Below are positions 1 to 10,200 of a DNA stretch of 64,000 nucleotides, one piece after another; the stretch's first letter is position 1, and each line of letters begins with the position of its first letter. This stretch comes from a virus. The stretch covers positions 1-64,000 of the IMG/VR virus record IMGVR_UViG_3300043418_000120. One strand, given 5' to 3'. The position numbers and the translations under genes are program-made. The notes beneath the pieces were generated by a model that made no database searches, was not told where the DNA came from, and saw only the letters and a program-made list of their open reading frames with translations.

Positions 1-317
1 CTGCTGTGCAAGAATCGCACACAATCACTGACGTGAACCAGAAGAACCAAGCTAGCATCGAAGACAGCCTATACTTCCGTATCCTTCCAGATACAACTAT
101 CGGCGGTGATGCTACAACTTATGGTGGTAACTATCCTCTGGCAACAGGTAAGGGACAGTTGACATACAGTGACGATGACACTAAATACATTGACCACTCG
201 TTTACTGTTGACAACCTAGATGCGTTCAATACTGCGGTGATCAAGATCGTTATGCGCTCTCGTAACCCAGCCTTCGTGTCTAAGGTGAAAGACCTTCGTA
301 TTATTGCTACTGCCTAA
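1..317 (+). CDS. C-terminal end of a virion structural protein (5' partial)
   Basis: The frame is open to the left edge, so the gene begins upstream of the window and the internal GTG at 6 is unlikely to be its start. About 104 C-terminal residues are visible, ending in a beta-rich stretch (VIKIVMRSRNPAFVSK, then DLRIIATA). This ending resembles the last segment of large T4-superfamily structural proteins, recalled from marine myoviruses. The position just before fibre genes agrees with a baseplate or fibre role. The function of the visible part cannot be stated. The stop codon overlaps the next start by one base (TAATG). Confidence 0.55.
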   Translation, partial: AVQESHTITDVNQKNQASIEDSLYFRILPDTTIGGDATTYGGNYPLATGKGQLTYSDDDTKYIDHSFTVDNLDAFNTAVIKIVMRSRNPAFVSKVKDLRIIATA

Positions 318-538
318 TGAATATTGTCCAAACTGATGAACCACACCTAGTCAAGAATACCGAGACTGGTGTGGTCCTAAATACTAATAAGACTGCGTAT
401 GAGAACTATCTTGCTCAGCGTGCTGCTAATGAGGCCAAGCGCCAACAAGTAGCTACGATTGAGCAAGAAGTCGACCAGTTAAAGGACGACGTTGCTGAAA
501 TCAAGCATCTGTTAAAACTACTATTAGAAAAGAAATAA
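317..538 (+). CDS. Small coiled-coil protein of the tail/fibre cluster
   Basis: 73 residues. The start ATG overlaps the previous stop (TAATG), so translation is probably coupled. The C-terminal half (about residues 40-72) has a heptad pattern of Val/Ile/Leu with charged residues, ending in a leucine-rich stretch (IKHLLKLLLEKK), which predicts a coiled coil. I do not recognise a named family. Given its neighbours it may be a small virion or assembly component. Confidence 0.6.
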   Translation: MNIVQTDEPHLVKNTETGVVLNTNKTAYENYLAQRAANEAKRQQVATIEQEVDQLKDDVAEIKHLLKLLLEKK

Positions 539-539
539 A

Positions 540-878
540 ATGGCAATAGTACAAGCACTCTACATGGACCAGGGAACAGATTTTTCCACTGGTATCACAT
601 TGTATGCTGACAACGGTATTCTCCCGCTCGATCTGACTGGGTACTCGTTCAAAGCACAAATGCGAAAGTCCTACTCTTCCTCAACAGCCTATACATTTAC
701 ATGTACAATTGGGAGTCCAACTACTGGACAGATTATTCTGACGATGGATTCGGCGGTCACAACTACCGTTAAATCTGGTCGTTATCTTTATGATATCGAG
801 ATGGTGGATTCCACTGGATATAAGTCGCGTCCAGTAGAAGGCGTTGTTATCGTATCGCCTCAGATTACTCAGATCTAA
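540..878 (+). CDS. Beta-sandwich (Ig-like/BppU-type) structural protein
   Basis: 112 residues, starting directly after the preceding stop. The N-terminus (IVQALYMDQGTDF, then GYSFKAQMRKS) followed by a TGQIILTM segment and a final VEGVVIVSPQIT strand resembles the N-terminal beta-sandwich domains of phage baseplate and fibre proteins. That is a family-level resemblance, not a firm identification. It is the last gene before a minus-strand promoter (901-929) whose transcript would be antisense to it. Confidence 0.55.
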   Translation: MAIVQALYMDQGTDFSTGITLYADNGILPLDLTGYSFKAQMRKSYSSSTAYTFTCTIGSPTTGQIILTMDSAVTTTVKSGRYLYDIEMVDSTGYKSRPVEGVVIVSPQITQI

Positions 879-900
879 TCACTAGAAACCCAACACTGTT

Positions 901-929
901 ATTATACAAGATAGCAGAATTATTGTCAA
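901..929 (-). promoter_or_regulatory. Minus-strand sigma70 promoter, antisense to virion genes
   Basis: On the minus strand, TTGACA (929-924) and TATAAT (906-901) are separated by exactly 17 bp, a full consensus match. The expected transcript begins near 895-900 and runs leftward, antisense to the genes at 540-878 and beyond. Its first 17 bases, AACAGTGTTGGGTTTCT (900-884), are identical to those downstream of the + strand promoter at 51912. No minus-strand gene follows. Confidence 0.7.
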
Positions 930-935
930 ATTTAA

Positions 936-3900
936 ATGTCAAATGCTAAGGGAACAGGAATCGGCAAGGCAAGTAACCAAGTTACAAAGGTTACGGCTAC
1001 ATCTCGTTCCGAAGCCAACGCAGTTGCTCAAGACCTAAGACGCTCGGTTCAGAAAGCAGTTGCTATGCCAGCTGCAGCTGTTCGAGCAGCCATGGCACAA
1101 AACCTTTCGGGAGCTGTTGCTGCCAAGGTTGCATATGATGTTCTAAGCCGATTCCTATCGCTTATCGAATCTGGTGTTGCCATCGACAAGGCAATGCTCA
1201 AGACTACCAAAGCTGCCATTGACACTGCTCACTCTAGCGATGGTATTCTATACAAGAAGGTCACTAAAGCCTTCAATGATATCTCTCACCTCAACGATGT
1301 TCTTGTTCGCGTAGTTAGCTACAACAGAACCTTTGCTGAGGCGACACATTCTGTTGACCAACCAGCCAAGAAACTATCGAAGACAAAGCCAGACACTGCG
1401 CATTCTTCGGATGCGCGCACAGTTGTTCTTGGTAAGCTCAAATCGGAATCCCTACAACTCTCAGAGAATTTTGCCAAGGTAGTTTCCTTTAAGAGACTAG
1501 CTGCTGATCCAGTCACACTTACTGAACTGGCTCTGAAGAAAATCACCAAAGGTAATGCTGATACAGCTGCCTTGGTTGAAAGTAAAACAAAGACAATTAG
1601 TAAACCGAAGGTTGAGATAATCAACCTTGCTGAACTGAAGAAGCTGAACTTCGGTAAGGTTGCCAATGAAATTCTGAGCACAAACGATGCTCGTCGCTTG
1701 CTGTTTACCAAGAAGATCAACGACTTCATCTCTGTTCTTGAATCCAGCGATGTTCGAATGGCAGCGGCCAACTATGGCAATAGCGGTGTCGATCTTGGTC
1801 ATATCTCTGATCAATTATCACGTCTGGTCTCTTTCGTAAGACTCTTCTCTGACGCAGCAAAAGCTCAAGAAACAACGAAACGAACGCTACAAAAGCGTCT
1901 TTCTGAGACTCCAAGAGCCACTGACAGAGTGACGCATGTGATGACGTTCAACCGTCTATTCACAGACACGTCTCACTCTACAGATGTGTTTAAACGTGTT
2001 ATTTCCTACAACCGAACAAAGAACGATGTTGCGCGATCAACAGATGCTGCTAAACGCACTGTCAATAAAGGCGCATTCGTTCGAACAGCCACTTCGGTTG
2101 ACTCATATTCGCGCAAGTTTACCAAGGCGAAAGCTGATATTGGCCGAGCAACTGATTCGTTCTCACGTCTTGTTACATTCAATCGCTCGTTCAATTCGAC
2201 TGCCACTTCAACGCACTCAATTGACGTTGTCGCTTTGGTCAAGAGCTTCAACAGAACATTTACTGAAGTTCCAAAGGCAGCTGACTCATTTGTTCGTTAT
2301 GTTTCTTACAAGCGTTTCTATACCGACACAGGCGCAGCGGCTGACAGCTTCTCGAAGGTTGTTACATACAACCGCAGCAAGCAAGACATTAGCACTGCGC
2401 TAGACGCATTCGCGAAGGTTGTTGAGTTCAACCGTACAAAGAGCGATGCGTCAACAGCCTCTGATAGTTTCAGTAAGGTATTGTTTGCGCCACGTTTGCG
2501 CCAAGATACATCAAGAGCTACTGATTTAATTACCGCAAAGGTAATCACGAAACGTCTAGAGTCATTGCTGCGAGCCAGCGATGATATGCGCATTAGCAGC
2601 TTCAACCATCCAGGCACATTCCCACCAGCGGATCGCCCAAGAGTTGCTGATCAATTCCGTAAATTTGTTTCGTTCATTCGTTCAGTTACTGATGTTGCTA
2701 AAGCGCAAGAGACAATCTCTAAGTCTCAAATCAAATCTGTTGGTGACAGCATTAGCTATGTCTGGGAAGATTACAACGAAACAAGTTATATCCTTGAGTT
2801 GCTACAGGGATATACGCCAGTTAGAACGGACAAGGTTCGTACAACTGAAACAACACCTAAGACGCTATCGAAGCGCATCCCTTACCAAGTTACATACTAT
2901 CCAGATTCTACATGGACTGACTATAACGAACTGTCGCTTGGCACTACCGTTGACCAAGAGCTTGTTCAAGAAGCATGGAATGTTCCATATACATTAGACT
3001 CTGACCTTGCTCGCCCAACAGATATCTTCACAAAGGTAGTCAACTACAGCCGACCAACTGCTGAAGTAATGACAGCGCCAGATGTTATGGGTAAACAGAT
3101 TGCTCGTACTGTTGGTGACAATCGCTCTAACACGTTCAACGACTTTGCTGATATTGCTTACTCGAACGAGTACTACTCAGGAGCAGGTGGTTATGGCGCG
3201 ACCATTACAATCACCAACAACTATCCTACTTACACAGTATCAGTAACAAACGCTGGATACAATTATACAGTTGGTCAACCATTCTCCATCCTCGTTGATG
3301 GAGGCGAGCCTTGCTCATTCACCGTGGCTACCATCAACGGTAATGGTGGTATTCTAACTGTTACTGGCGTGTCGGGTAAGCCACCTGTTGTTGCCACAAC
3401 AATCAAGAGTGGTTACTGGAACGACTTCGCTGAATTGACAATGGGTCTTGGTACTCTTGATCAATACACAGCACAATACAATGGTATCGTAATTAACTAT
3501 GTCTATCCTGGTCCATTCGCTGGTCAGAATGTTGGACCCGCTGTTCCTCTTCGCCGTAGCGTTATCGGCCAAGACTTGTTGTTTACTACAACTCCACGTT
3601 CTGATGGAGATAGTGCTAAGGGCGTCGACGCAGTTGGAAAGACAATTACTAAAGACGCAAGAATCTTTGTTCCTCAAGGCTTCTGGAATGACTTCGCGGA
3701 TTTGTCGTTCGGTAATGGTAGTGGTCTAGACCAAGAGCTGATTCAAAACTTCGCAACATCGAAACCAGAAAGTGTTTCTGTTGTTGGTGCAATGTCAGTT
3801 GCTACGCTGGGTCCAACAAAACGCAACCGCGACGAAGCGTTCGCGCAAGACGCGACGCCAAAGAAACTATCTAAGGGTACATTCGCTGAGCCTCTTGGTG

Positions 3901-6152
3901 CCAACGAAACCTTTGCTAAATTCTACGCTAAGTCTGCTGGTAAGTGGACACTGCAGGTATGGAATGACTTCGTAGATTACACCCACAACTTGCTTGAGAT
4001 GTCTCTAGACAATCAAGGCAACTACGAACTGATTCTTCTGCCTGAAACACTTGCTAAGAACGTATCTAAGCAAATGGTCTTCCCTCAATATGTGTGGAGA
4101 GACTATAACGAGTTGACATTTGGTTCTACTAATGACCAAGAACTTGTTGTCACATGGGCATCTACAGATAGCAGCGATATCTCTAGAGTGATGGACGATG
4201 CTCGTCGTAGCATCCAACCCAACAAGTCTGACACAATCAGTCTCGGCGAAGACAAGAGTAAAGAAATTACACTTGGTGCCATCGGTGATTCGCGCAACCC
4301 ATCAACGTTCCGTGACTACTTGGGTCTGTTCCCAGTTGGCTATACTGGCAGCAATGCTGTTCAAGATGAAGAACTGTTGCTGAAACTACATCCAGGCGAT
4401 CGTACGGACTTTGCTAAGATTGCTGACGCAGCGCCTAAGACATTTACAAAAGTTCCAGTAATCACGGTAAAGCCTTTCTGGTCGGACTTCAACGACTTGA
4501 CGTTTGGTACAACATACGACCAAGACCTACTACAGTTCCAAGATACTGTTCGTCCTGAAACATCAGTGGCTGCTGACTTGTTCCGTCGTGTCTTTACTGC
4601 TAAACGTACGTTCGCAGATGCGGTTATGGTTAAGGACTCGATGTTGTTGTCTGTCAATGGTGGACCCCTCTTCACATTGATTGACCGCAACGTTGATGTT
4701 GCTCGCTCAGCAGAAACGCAATCTCGTTTCTTATTGAAAGGCGTTGGTAATGTTAAGTCTTACTACAGTAATTGGTACGACTTCGCCGAGCTAGAAGCAG
4801 CAACTGAACTTGCTCAATATTACTCACGCCCAATCGACTCTACTCTTGATACAGGTAAGTTGGTCGACGTTAAGAAGCAAACCTTCTACAAACAAGCTGG
4901 TCGTGTTCAGAACATTCTGAACTACTTCGACACAGACTTGTACTACGATCGCGATCTGATCCAACAATTCGCCAACGACTATGTAACTGAAATTGGTTTG
5001 GCAACAGACAACTTTATCCGTGTTATCTCGCCGAAGAAGACTGAAGTATTAACTGCTCCTGATGTTAAGTCGTTTGAGATTACTAAGAGTACTGTTGGCG
5101 ACACATCAGTAAGCGTTTGGGCAGACTATCTTGACTTGTGGTTGGCAGATACAACCAACAAAATGCCAACGTACAAGATTGATACGTTGACGGTTCGCGA
5201 AGCCCACCCAATTACATATACAAAGAAAGCTGGTTCGAATCAATACCGTATCTTTGATGACATCTTCGGTTCGTTTATTTACACAGAACTCGAAGAGTTG
5301 GGCTCTACGCCTTACCGCAATGATATTGTGTCGGTTCGTGAGACGTTCACTCGCACATTCAATGCTGGTCGTACAAAGGCTGAGCCTTTGCAAGCTGCAG
5401 ATTCTGCGCCAAAGGCACTATCCAAGGGAACAAAGGCAGAACAGCAGTGGGCTCATGATACATCAGCTAAGACATACACCAAAGTTGGTGGCGCCAATGT
5501 GTTCAATATCTGGTCAGATTTTGCTGAGCTAGATCCACAACTTGAACTGGCTCAGTACTACCCAGACTATCGCCTTGAATATCTGAAGTCGATTGACGTT
5601 CGTGTCAACAAACTGACAAAGGCTCGTAGCGATATCGCTCTATCGGCTGATGCTGCTACGTTGAAGCCAAATAAAGGGCTATCTGAAACGCCAACAATGC
5701 TCGAAGGTATTGGTAAGTTCGCCAATATCGCTCAGGTTGGTAACTCAACACTGACAAGCTGGTACGATTCTAACGAAATTACCAGCTATGACCCAACTTT
5801 GATGACGTATGGTCAGGTTAAGACTATCCGTTTCGACAAAGTTACATACTCAGACACTGTTGGACGTCAGTTCAATAAGACTGCAGGTAAGTATAAGACA
5901 AGTATCTGGACTGACTTCTTGGAGCTAGACAGCTCTCAGGATCTAGCCCAGTACTATCCACCGTATGTAACCGAAATGCTGCGCACTGCAGACGGTTCTA
6001 CAAGACGTCTAAATAAAGGATTGAGCGAAAATCCAGTGAGCGCTGACTCGGGCACGGTAAGAGTGTTTGACAATGACTCTTATTTTATTGATTCGTCGCC
6101 CTATTATGCTGAGGATTACATGTCAGATGGCATTACAACCTCAACATTCTAA
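936..6152 (+). CDS. Giant repeat-containing virion protein (fibre/adhesin-like)
   Basis: 1738 residues with two repeat types. From about residue 90 to 560 a unit of roughly 25 residues recurs about 20 times, with the pattern N-R-[TS]-F-x-[DE] ... A-x-D-[SA]-F-x-[RK]-V-[VL]-x-[FY]. From about residue 600 to the end, modules carry a WxDFxEL motif, often followed by DQEL or LAQYY. Such arrays suggest an elongated fibre or surface protein; the role is inferred from the neighbouring fibre genes. The start ATG at 936 has no clear Shine-Dalgarno, and the upstream bases form the -35 region of a minus-strand promoter. It is unlikely to be a tape measure because the tail genes are elsewhere and hydrophobic stretches are absent. 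Confidence 0.7.
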   Translation: MSNAKGTGIGKASNQVTKVTATSRSEANAVAQDLRRSVQKAVAMPAAAVRAAMAQNLSGAVAAKVAYDVLSRFLSLIESGVAIDKAMLKTTKAAIDTAHSSDGILYKKVTKAFNDISHLNDVLVRVVSYNRTFAEATHSVDQPAKKLSKTKPDTAHSSDARTVVLGKLKSESLQLSENFAKVVSFKRLAADPVTLTELALKKITKGNADTAALVESKTKTISKPKVEIINLAELKKLNFGKVANEILSTNDARRLLFTKKINDFISVLESSDVRMAAANYGNSGVDLGHISDQLSRLVSFVRLFSDAAKAQETTKRTLQKRLSETPRATDRVTHVMTFNRLFTDTSHSTDVFKRVISYNRTKNDVARSTDAAKRTVNKGAFVRTATSVDSYSRKFTKAKADIGRATDSFSRLVTFNRSFNSTATSTHSIDVVALVKSFNRTFTEVPKAADSFVRYVSYKRFYTDTGAAADSFSKVVTYNRSKQDISTALDAFAKVVEFNRTKSDASTASDSFSKVLFAPRLRQDTSRATDLITAKVITKRLESLLRASDDMRISSFNHPGTFPPADRPRVADQFRKFVSFIRSVTDVAKAQETISKSQIKSVGDSISYVWEDYNETSYILELLQGYTPVRTDKVRTTETTPKTLSKRIPYQVTYYPDSTWTDYNELSLGTTVDQELVQEAWNVPYTLDSDLARPTDIFTKVVNYSRPTAEVMTAPDVMGKQIARTVGDNRSNTFNDFADIAYSNEYYSGAGGYGATITITNNYPTYTVSVTNAGYNYTVGQPFSILVDGGEPCSFTVATINGNGGILTVTGVSGKPPVVATTIKSGYWNDFAELTMGLGTLDQYTAQYNGIVINYVYPGPFAGQNVGPAVPLRRSVIGQDLLFTTTPRSDGDSAKGVDAVGKTITKDARIFVPQGFWNDFADLSFGNGSGLDQELIQNFATSKPESVSVVGAMSVATLGPTKRNRDEAFAQDATPKKLSKGTFAEPLGANETFAKFYAKSAGKWTLQVWNDFVDYTHNLLEMSLDNQGNYELILLPETLAKNVSKQMVFPQYVWRDYNELTFGSTNDQELVVTWASTDSSDISRVMDDARRSIQPNKSDTISLGEDKSKEITLGAIGDSRNPSTFRDYLGLFPVGYTGSNAVQDEELLLKLHPGDRTDFAKIADAAPKTFTKVPVITVKPFWSDFNDLTFGTTYDQDLLQFQDTVRPETSVAADLFRRVFTAKRTFADAVMVKDSMLLSVNGGPLFTLIDRNVDVARSAETQSRFLLKGVGNVKSYYSNWYDFAELEAATELAQYYSRPIDSTLDTGKLVDVKKQTFYKQAGRVQNILNYFDTDLYYDRDLIQQFANDYVTEIGLATDNFIRVISPKKTEVLTAPDVKSFEITKSTVGDTSVSVWADYLDLWLADTTNKMPTYKIDTLTVREAHPITYTKKAGSNQYRIFDDIFGSFIYTELEELGSTPYRNDIVSVRETFTRTFNAGRTKAEPLQAADSAPKALSKGTKAEQQWAHDTSAKTYTKVGGANVFNIWSDFAELDPQLELAQYYPDYRLEYLKSIDVRVNKLTKARSDIALSADAATLKPNKGLSETPTMLEGIGKFANIAQVGNSTLTSWYDSNEITSYDPTLMTYGQVKTIRFDKVTYSDTVGRQFNKTAGKYKTSIWTDFLELDSSQDLAQYYPPYVTEMLRTADGSTRRLNKGLSENPVSADSGTVRVFDNDSYFIDSSPYYAEDYMSDGITTSTF

Positions 6153-6156
6153 ACAT

Positions 6157-6164
6157 TATAAATA
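6157..6164 (+). promoter_or_regulatory. Late promoter TATAAATA
   Basis: Exact match to the T4 late promoter core, lying just after the stop of the repeat protein and about 49 bp before the ATG at 6213. A strong Shine-Dalgarno (TAAGGAG, about 6197) follows. Confidence 0.75.
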
Positions 6165-6212
6165 AACCAGTAGAAATTTGATTCCTACCATAGATCTAAG
6201 GAGAAAAAAACA

Positions 6213-6680
6213 ATGATTTACGAAGACATGACAGCGGTTGGTCGCCTGACGATTCAGGTAATTGGACCAGACGGCACTGTTAAAGAAGAAAAACAAGTTA
6301 AGAACTTGGTTGTAGATTCTGGCAAGACATTTATTGCTGCTTCTATGTTGAAGACTACAACAAACTCGCCAGCTGCTATGACGCATATGGCTATCGGTAC
6401 AAACGGTACTGCTGCAGCTGCTGGTGATACGGCTCTGGGTGGTGAAGTTGGTACACGTGTTACGTTCTCACCTGCTGCGTCTAACGCAAGCAACGTGGTA
6501 ACATACGTTGGTACATTCCTACCTAACAACCCTGCTACTTCGCAAGGTATCCAAGAAGCTGCTATTTTCAATGGTTCTTCTGGTGGTACAATGTTGTGTC
6601 GTACAACTTTCAGCGTTGTTAACAAAGACCCAGCTGACACATTGGCTATCACTTGGACAATCACAATCAACGCGCCTTAA
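6213..6680 (+). CDS. Conserved fibre-associated structural protein
   Basis: 155 residues. The N-terminus is a beta strand pair (GRLTIQVIGPDG, then VKNLVVDSGKTFIA). It is followed by MTHMAIGTNGTAAAAGDTALGGEVG and a C-terminal sheet ending TITINAP. This layout, in particular the VKNLV..GK.FIA and MAIGT...AAGDT.L motifs, recurs in small phage proteins encoded beside tail fibres. It is preceded by a late promoter (6157) and a strong Shine-Dalgarno, so it is probably a late virion protein. The exact location in the particle is unknown. Confidence 0.65.
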   Translation: MIYEDMTAVGRLTIQVIGPDGTVKEEKQVKNLVVDSGKTFIAASMLKTTTNSPAAMTHMAIGTNGTAAAAGDTALGGEVGTRVTFSPAASNASNVVTYVGTFLPNNPATSQGIQEAAIFNGSSGGTMLCRTTFSVVNKDPADTLAITWTITINAP

Positions 6681-6694
6681 TATAAGGATTTGAT

Positions 6695-7159
6695 GTGACT
6701 GGACTAACGCTACGACAGTTAAGTAACGCAGGGGATTTCACTAAGGGATCCCCTCTTACTAATTCCGAGGGTGATCAAAACCTGATCACGTTGAAGGAAG
6801 GCGCAACTGTAACTGTGTTGGACGATCTGACGACAGCTTTTGATGGTATTACGAAGCAATTTTCATTGACATCGAACTCTATACCAGTATATGCTACAAG
6901 CCCCCACGCACTGCTGATCTCATTGGGTAACCTGATGCTTCAGCCGTACGTGGTCAACACTTATGAGCAGTATGTTTTCCCACAAGAAGTAGATGTTACG
7001 TTGAAAGGTAATTACACAATTACTGACAACATTATTACATTTACAGACGCCCCACTCTCCTCTCAGAAATTCTATGGAAGAGTACTTGGTAAGTTTGTCA
7101 ATGAGACTGATACAATTGCACGAAATATCTTCAAAGCGCTCCCAGTCGTGCTTTCCTGA
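6695..7159 (+). CDS. Putative fibre/virion protein
   Basis: 154 residues, starting at GTG 6695 with AAGGA seven bases upstream. The sequence is beta-rich (ATVTVLDDLTTAFDGITKQFSL, then SNSIPVYATSPHALLISLGN and YTITDNIITFTDAPLSSQKFYGRVLG), a pattern familiar from phage fibre modules in which a predicted value at a surface is described by short strands. It lies between two late transcription units and before the first giant fibre paralogue. I do not recognise a named family. Confidence 0.6.
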   Translation: MTGLTLRQLSNAGDFTKGSPLTNSEGDQNLITLKEGATVTVLDDLTTAFDGITKQFSLTSNSIPVYATSPHALLISLGNLMLQPYVVNTYEQYVFPQEVDVTLKGNYTITDNIITFTDAPLSSQKFYGRVLGKFVNETDTIARNIFKALPVVLS

Positions 7160-7162
7160 TCA

Positions 7163-7170
7163 ACTAAATA
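7163..7170 (+). promoter_or_regulatory. Late promoter variant ACTAAATA
   Basis: ACTAAATA, matching six of eight positions of TATAAATA, followed by AAAGAA. It lies 33 bp before the giant fibre gene at 7203, which has its own Shine-Dalgarno (CGGAGAC). The same ACTAAATA-AAAGAA string precedes the sheath gene and the NMN adenylyltransferase gene. Confidence 0.55.
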
Positions 7171-7202
7171 AAAGAACTTGGACCTAATCAACGGAGACTA
7201 AT

Positions 7203-10200
7203 ATGGCAAGAAACGTCCTACCTGATCAATATTACACATTCAATCCATCAACACGTACAATTACTCTTAGCCGTGCGGTTAAGCGTGAACAACTGTTGTT
7301 GATTACGAACGTGACAACAAATACTGTAATCTATAACTTCAGCGACCCAAACCTGAAGGCTACTAGCTATACCAACACATCAGGTGGTGTTGCGGCAAGT
7401 GGATCGGCAAGCGATGCGATTACAACTGTAGTTTTGAACTACAACACTTCATCAATGAACGCAGCCGACAAGTTGCAAATCATTGTTGACGAATACGAAA
7501 GCAAATTTGTTCCAGGCGAAACGCTAACTGACCCAGTGGGTAAGTTCCGTACTTCGGTTGGCCAAGCTCTTATCGATACCGACTTTGAATATGGCCTACA
7601 GCCAACTAAGTGGGAAATGCTAAGTCTTGTGAACAACAAGCAATCTATGTTTGTTAACTTGGACCGCCCTAACTTCGGTCGCGACCAAGCTGCAGCTACA
7701 ACTATCTCTAGCATTACTGCTACAAACGGTTCTCGCTTCATCCAAGTTACTGTCGGTTCTGCTGCTGGTTTCGCTATCGGTCAAGGTATCTTCATTCAAG
7801 ATTCTTACTGGGCTCCAGCTAACGGCTTCTTCATCATTGAAGCTCTAAGCTCAAACACTTTCACTTACCGCGCTCGCGAAACATGGGTGACTGGTTCTAC
7901 ACCAACAACAGCATTGTACGATGCTGACTTGCCAACTCAAATCTTTGACGCTCCGCAGTTCACTGGTGTTGGTTTCGGTGGTACAGTTTCTGCTGCTGTT
8001 TCTGGCCAAGCCGTTACAGTTACAACAACAAACCCACACGGCTTGTATGTTGGTAACGACATTATGATGGTCAACAACCAGAACTCTGGTACTACAGTTG
8101 CTGGTGTTGCTAACTCAACATATGGTAACCACCAAGTTGCTACAGTTCTAAACCCATTCCAGTTCGTGTACTACACTGACGCTACTGGTGGTACTGCTGG
8201 TACATTCGGTACTGACGCATTGGTTGCTAAGAACCACGGTAGCTCTATGCACCGCCCATTCGACGGTGGCGTAAACTTCTCGACAAACACTGGTTGGCAC
8301 GGTCAACAGATGATTCGTCAGACTCGTCGTTATTTCCGTTACCAATCTGGTAAGGGTATCCAATGTTCAACAGGTACTGCTCTGAAGACTCAGCTTTATG
8401 TTGACCAATTGAAGTCGTCAGGTTCTACAGTTACTGTGTTGACTAAGTTCCAACATGGTCTACAGCCAGGCATTAGCGTGAACATTGGTGGTTCAACTGA
8501 TACAGCATACAACGGCACATTTACTGTTGCTAACGTGCTTGACTCTTACCGCTTTACTTACATTGCTGGTTCTACACCTGCAAACACTGTAGCTCCAGGT
8601 AACGTATTCGCTACGATTTCTAGCTGGTACGGTGGTGTTAACCGCACAGGTATGTTTGATAACCAAAACGGTTTGTTCTTCGAATTTGATGGTCAACAAA
8701 TGTATGTTGTTCGTCGTAACTCGACTTACCAATTGGGTGGTTTCGCTTCTATCAACGCAAACAGTCACCAAGTAAACGGCTTCGCCCTAACTTCAGCTGT
8801 TGATTCTTCTGCTACTCCACAGTACAGCAAGCAATTGGCTCCTAACGACTACGTTGTTATCCGTGGTATGTCATACCGTGTTCTACACGTTATCGACGAT
8901 AGCACTTTCCACATTACTCCTCAGTACCGTGGTACATCTAACGCAACTAAAGTTGTTGTAAGCAAGACTCAAGAGTTCCGCGTGCCACAATCTCAGTGGA
9001 ACTTGGATCGTTGTGATGGTACAGGTCCATCGGGCTTCATCTTGGATCCAAACAAGATGCAAATGTACTACATCGACTACTCATGGTACGGCGCTGGTTG
9101 GGTACGTTTTGGTTTCCGTGCTGCTGATGGTAACATTGTTTACGTTCACAAGATCGTTAACAACAACCAAAACACCGAAGCCTACATGCGCTCTGGTAAC
9201 TTGCCAGCTCGTTACGAAACTAACACTTTCGCACCAAGCACAACAATCGTTTCTACTTTGAACAGTGGCGACACTTCTATCAGCGTTGCTGATACATCGA
9301 AGTTCCCATCTTCAGGTATCTTGATGGTTCGTTCAATGACTTCTACATCTGCTGGTCAGACAGAATTCATTAACTACACAAGCAAGTCGTCTAACACCTT
9401 CACAGGTCTAACACGTGGTCAAGCTGGCGCGTCATTGACGTTCACTGCTACTTCTGGTTCTACTGTGTTGTCTGGCGCTTCTACTGCTGGTGTTCAAATC
9501 GGTCAGTTCGTGTACACTGCAACTCCAGGCGAAATTCCACAAGGCGCATATGTTGTGTCGTTCGTGGCTAACACTTCAGTTACATTGAGCCGTGCTGTGA
9601 CTTCTTCTGGTTCTAAGACAGTGATCTTCGCGCCAATGGGTCAAACTGCTCAGACATTCGCTTACTCAGCGACTCGTCCAGTATCCGTTGAACTACACGC
9701 TCCATTCGTGGCAAGTACAATCCAACACTGGGGTACTTCTGTGATTATGGACGGTCGTTTCGATGACGATAAGTCGTTCGTGTTTACACGTGGTTCTACA
9801 ACAGCGTTCCCACTAGCAGCTTCGCTTGGTGTTACTAACGCTTTGATGTCGATCCGTGTTTCTCCAACTGTTTCTAACGGTAACGTGTCTTCGGTTCTTG
9901 GTTCTCGCGATCTGATCAACCGTATGCAAATGGTTCTTCGTCAGTTGGACATTTATACAAACGGTGCTGTTCTGGTAACATTGGTATTGAACGGTAAGCC
10001 TTCAACTAACAACACTTGGTTGAACCAAGGTGGTTCGAGCTTGGCTCAGTACTACATCTACGGTTCTGCTGCTACTGTGGTTGGTGGTGAAGTTATCGGT
10101 GGTTTCTATGTTAACCCTCCAGGTACTATCGGTTCAACTGCTTACACTGCTACGTCAATCGACTTGGCAATGGTTCGTGATATGGGCAACTCTATCACTG

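Noticed and set aside
1319-1771. Long minus-strand open frames inside the repeat protein, fibre and sheath genes
   Set aside because: They are shadows of strongly coding + strand frames with biased third positions; none has a promoter, a Shine-Dalgarno or a recognisable product.
2581-2997. Alternative-frame + strand frames within 936-6152 and similar ones at 25743, 27474 and 33950
   Set aside because: They are repetitive or low-complexity by-products of the main frame and lack initiation signals.
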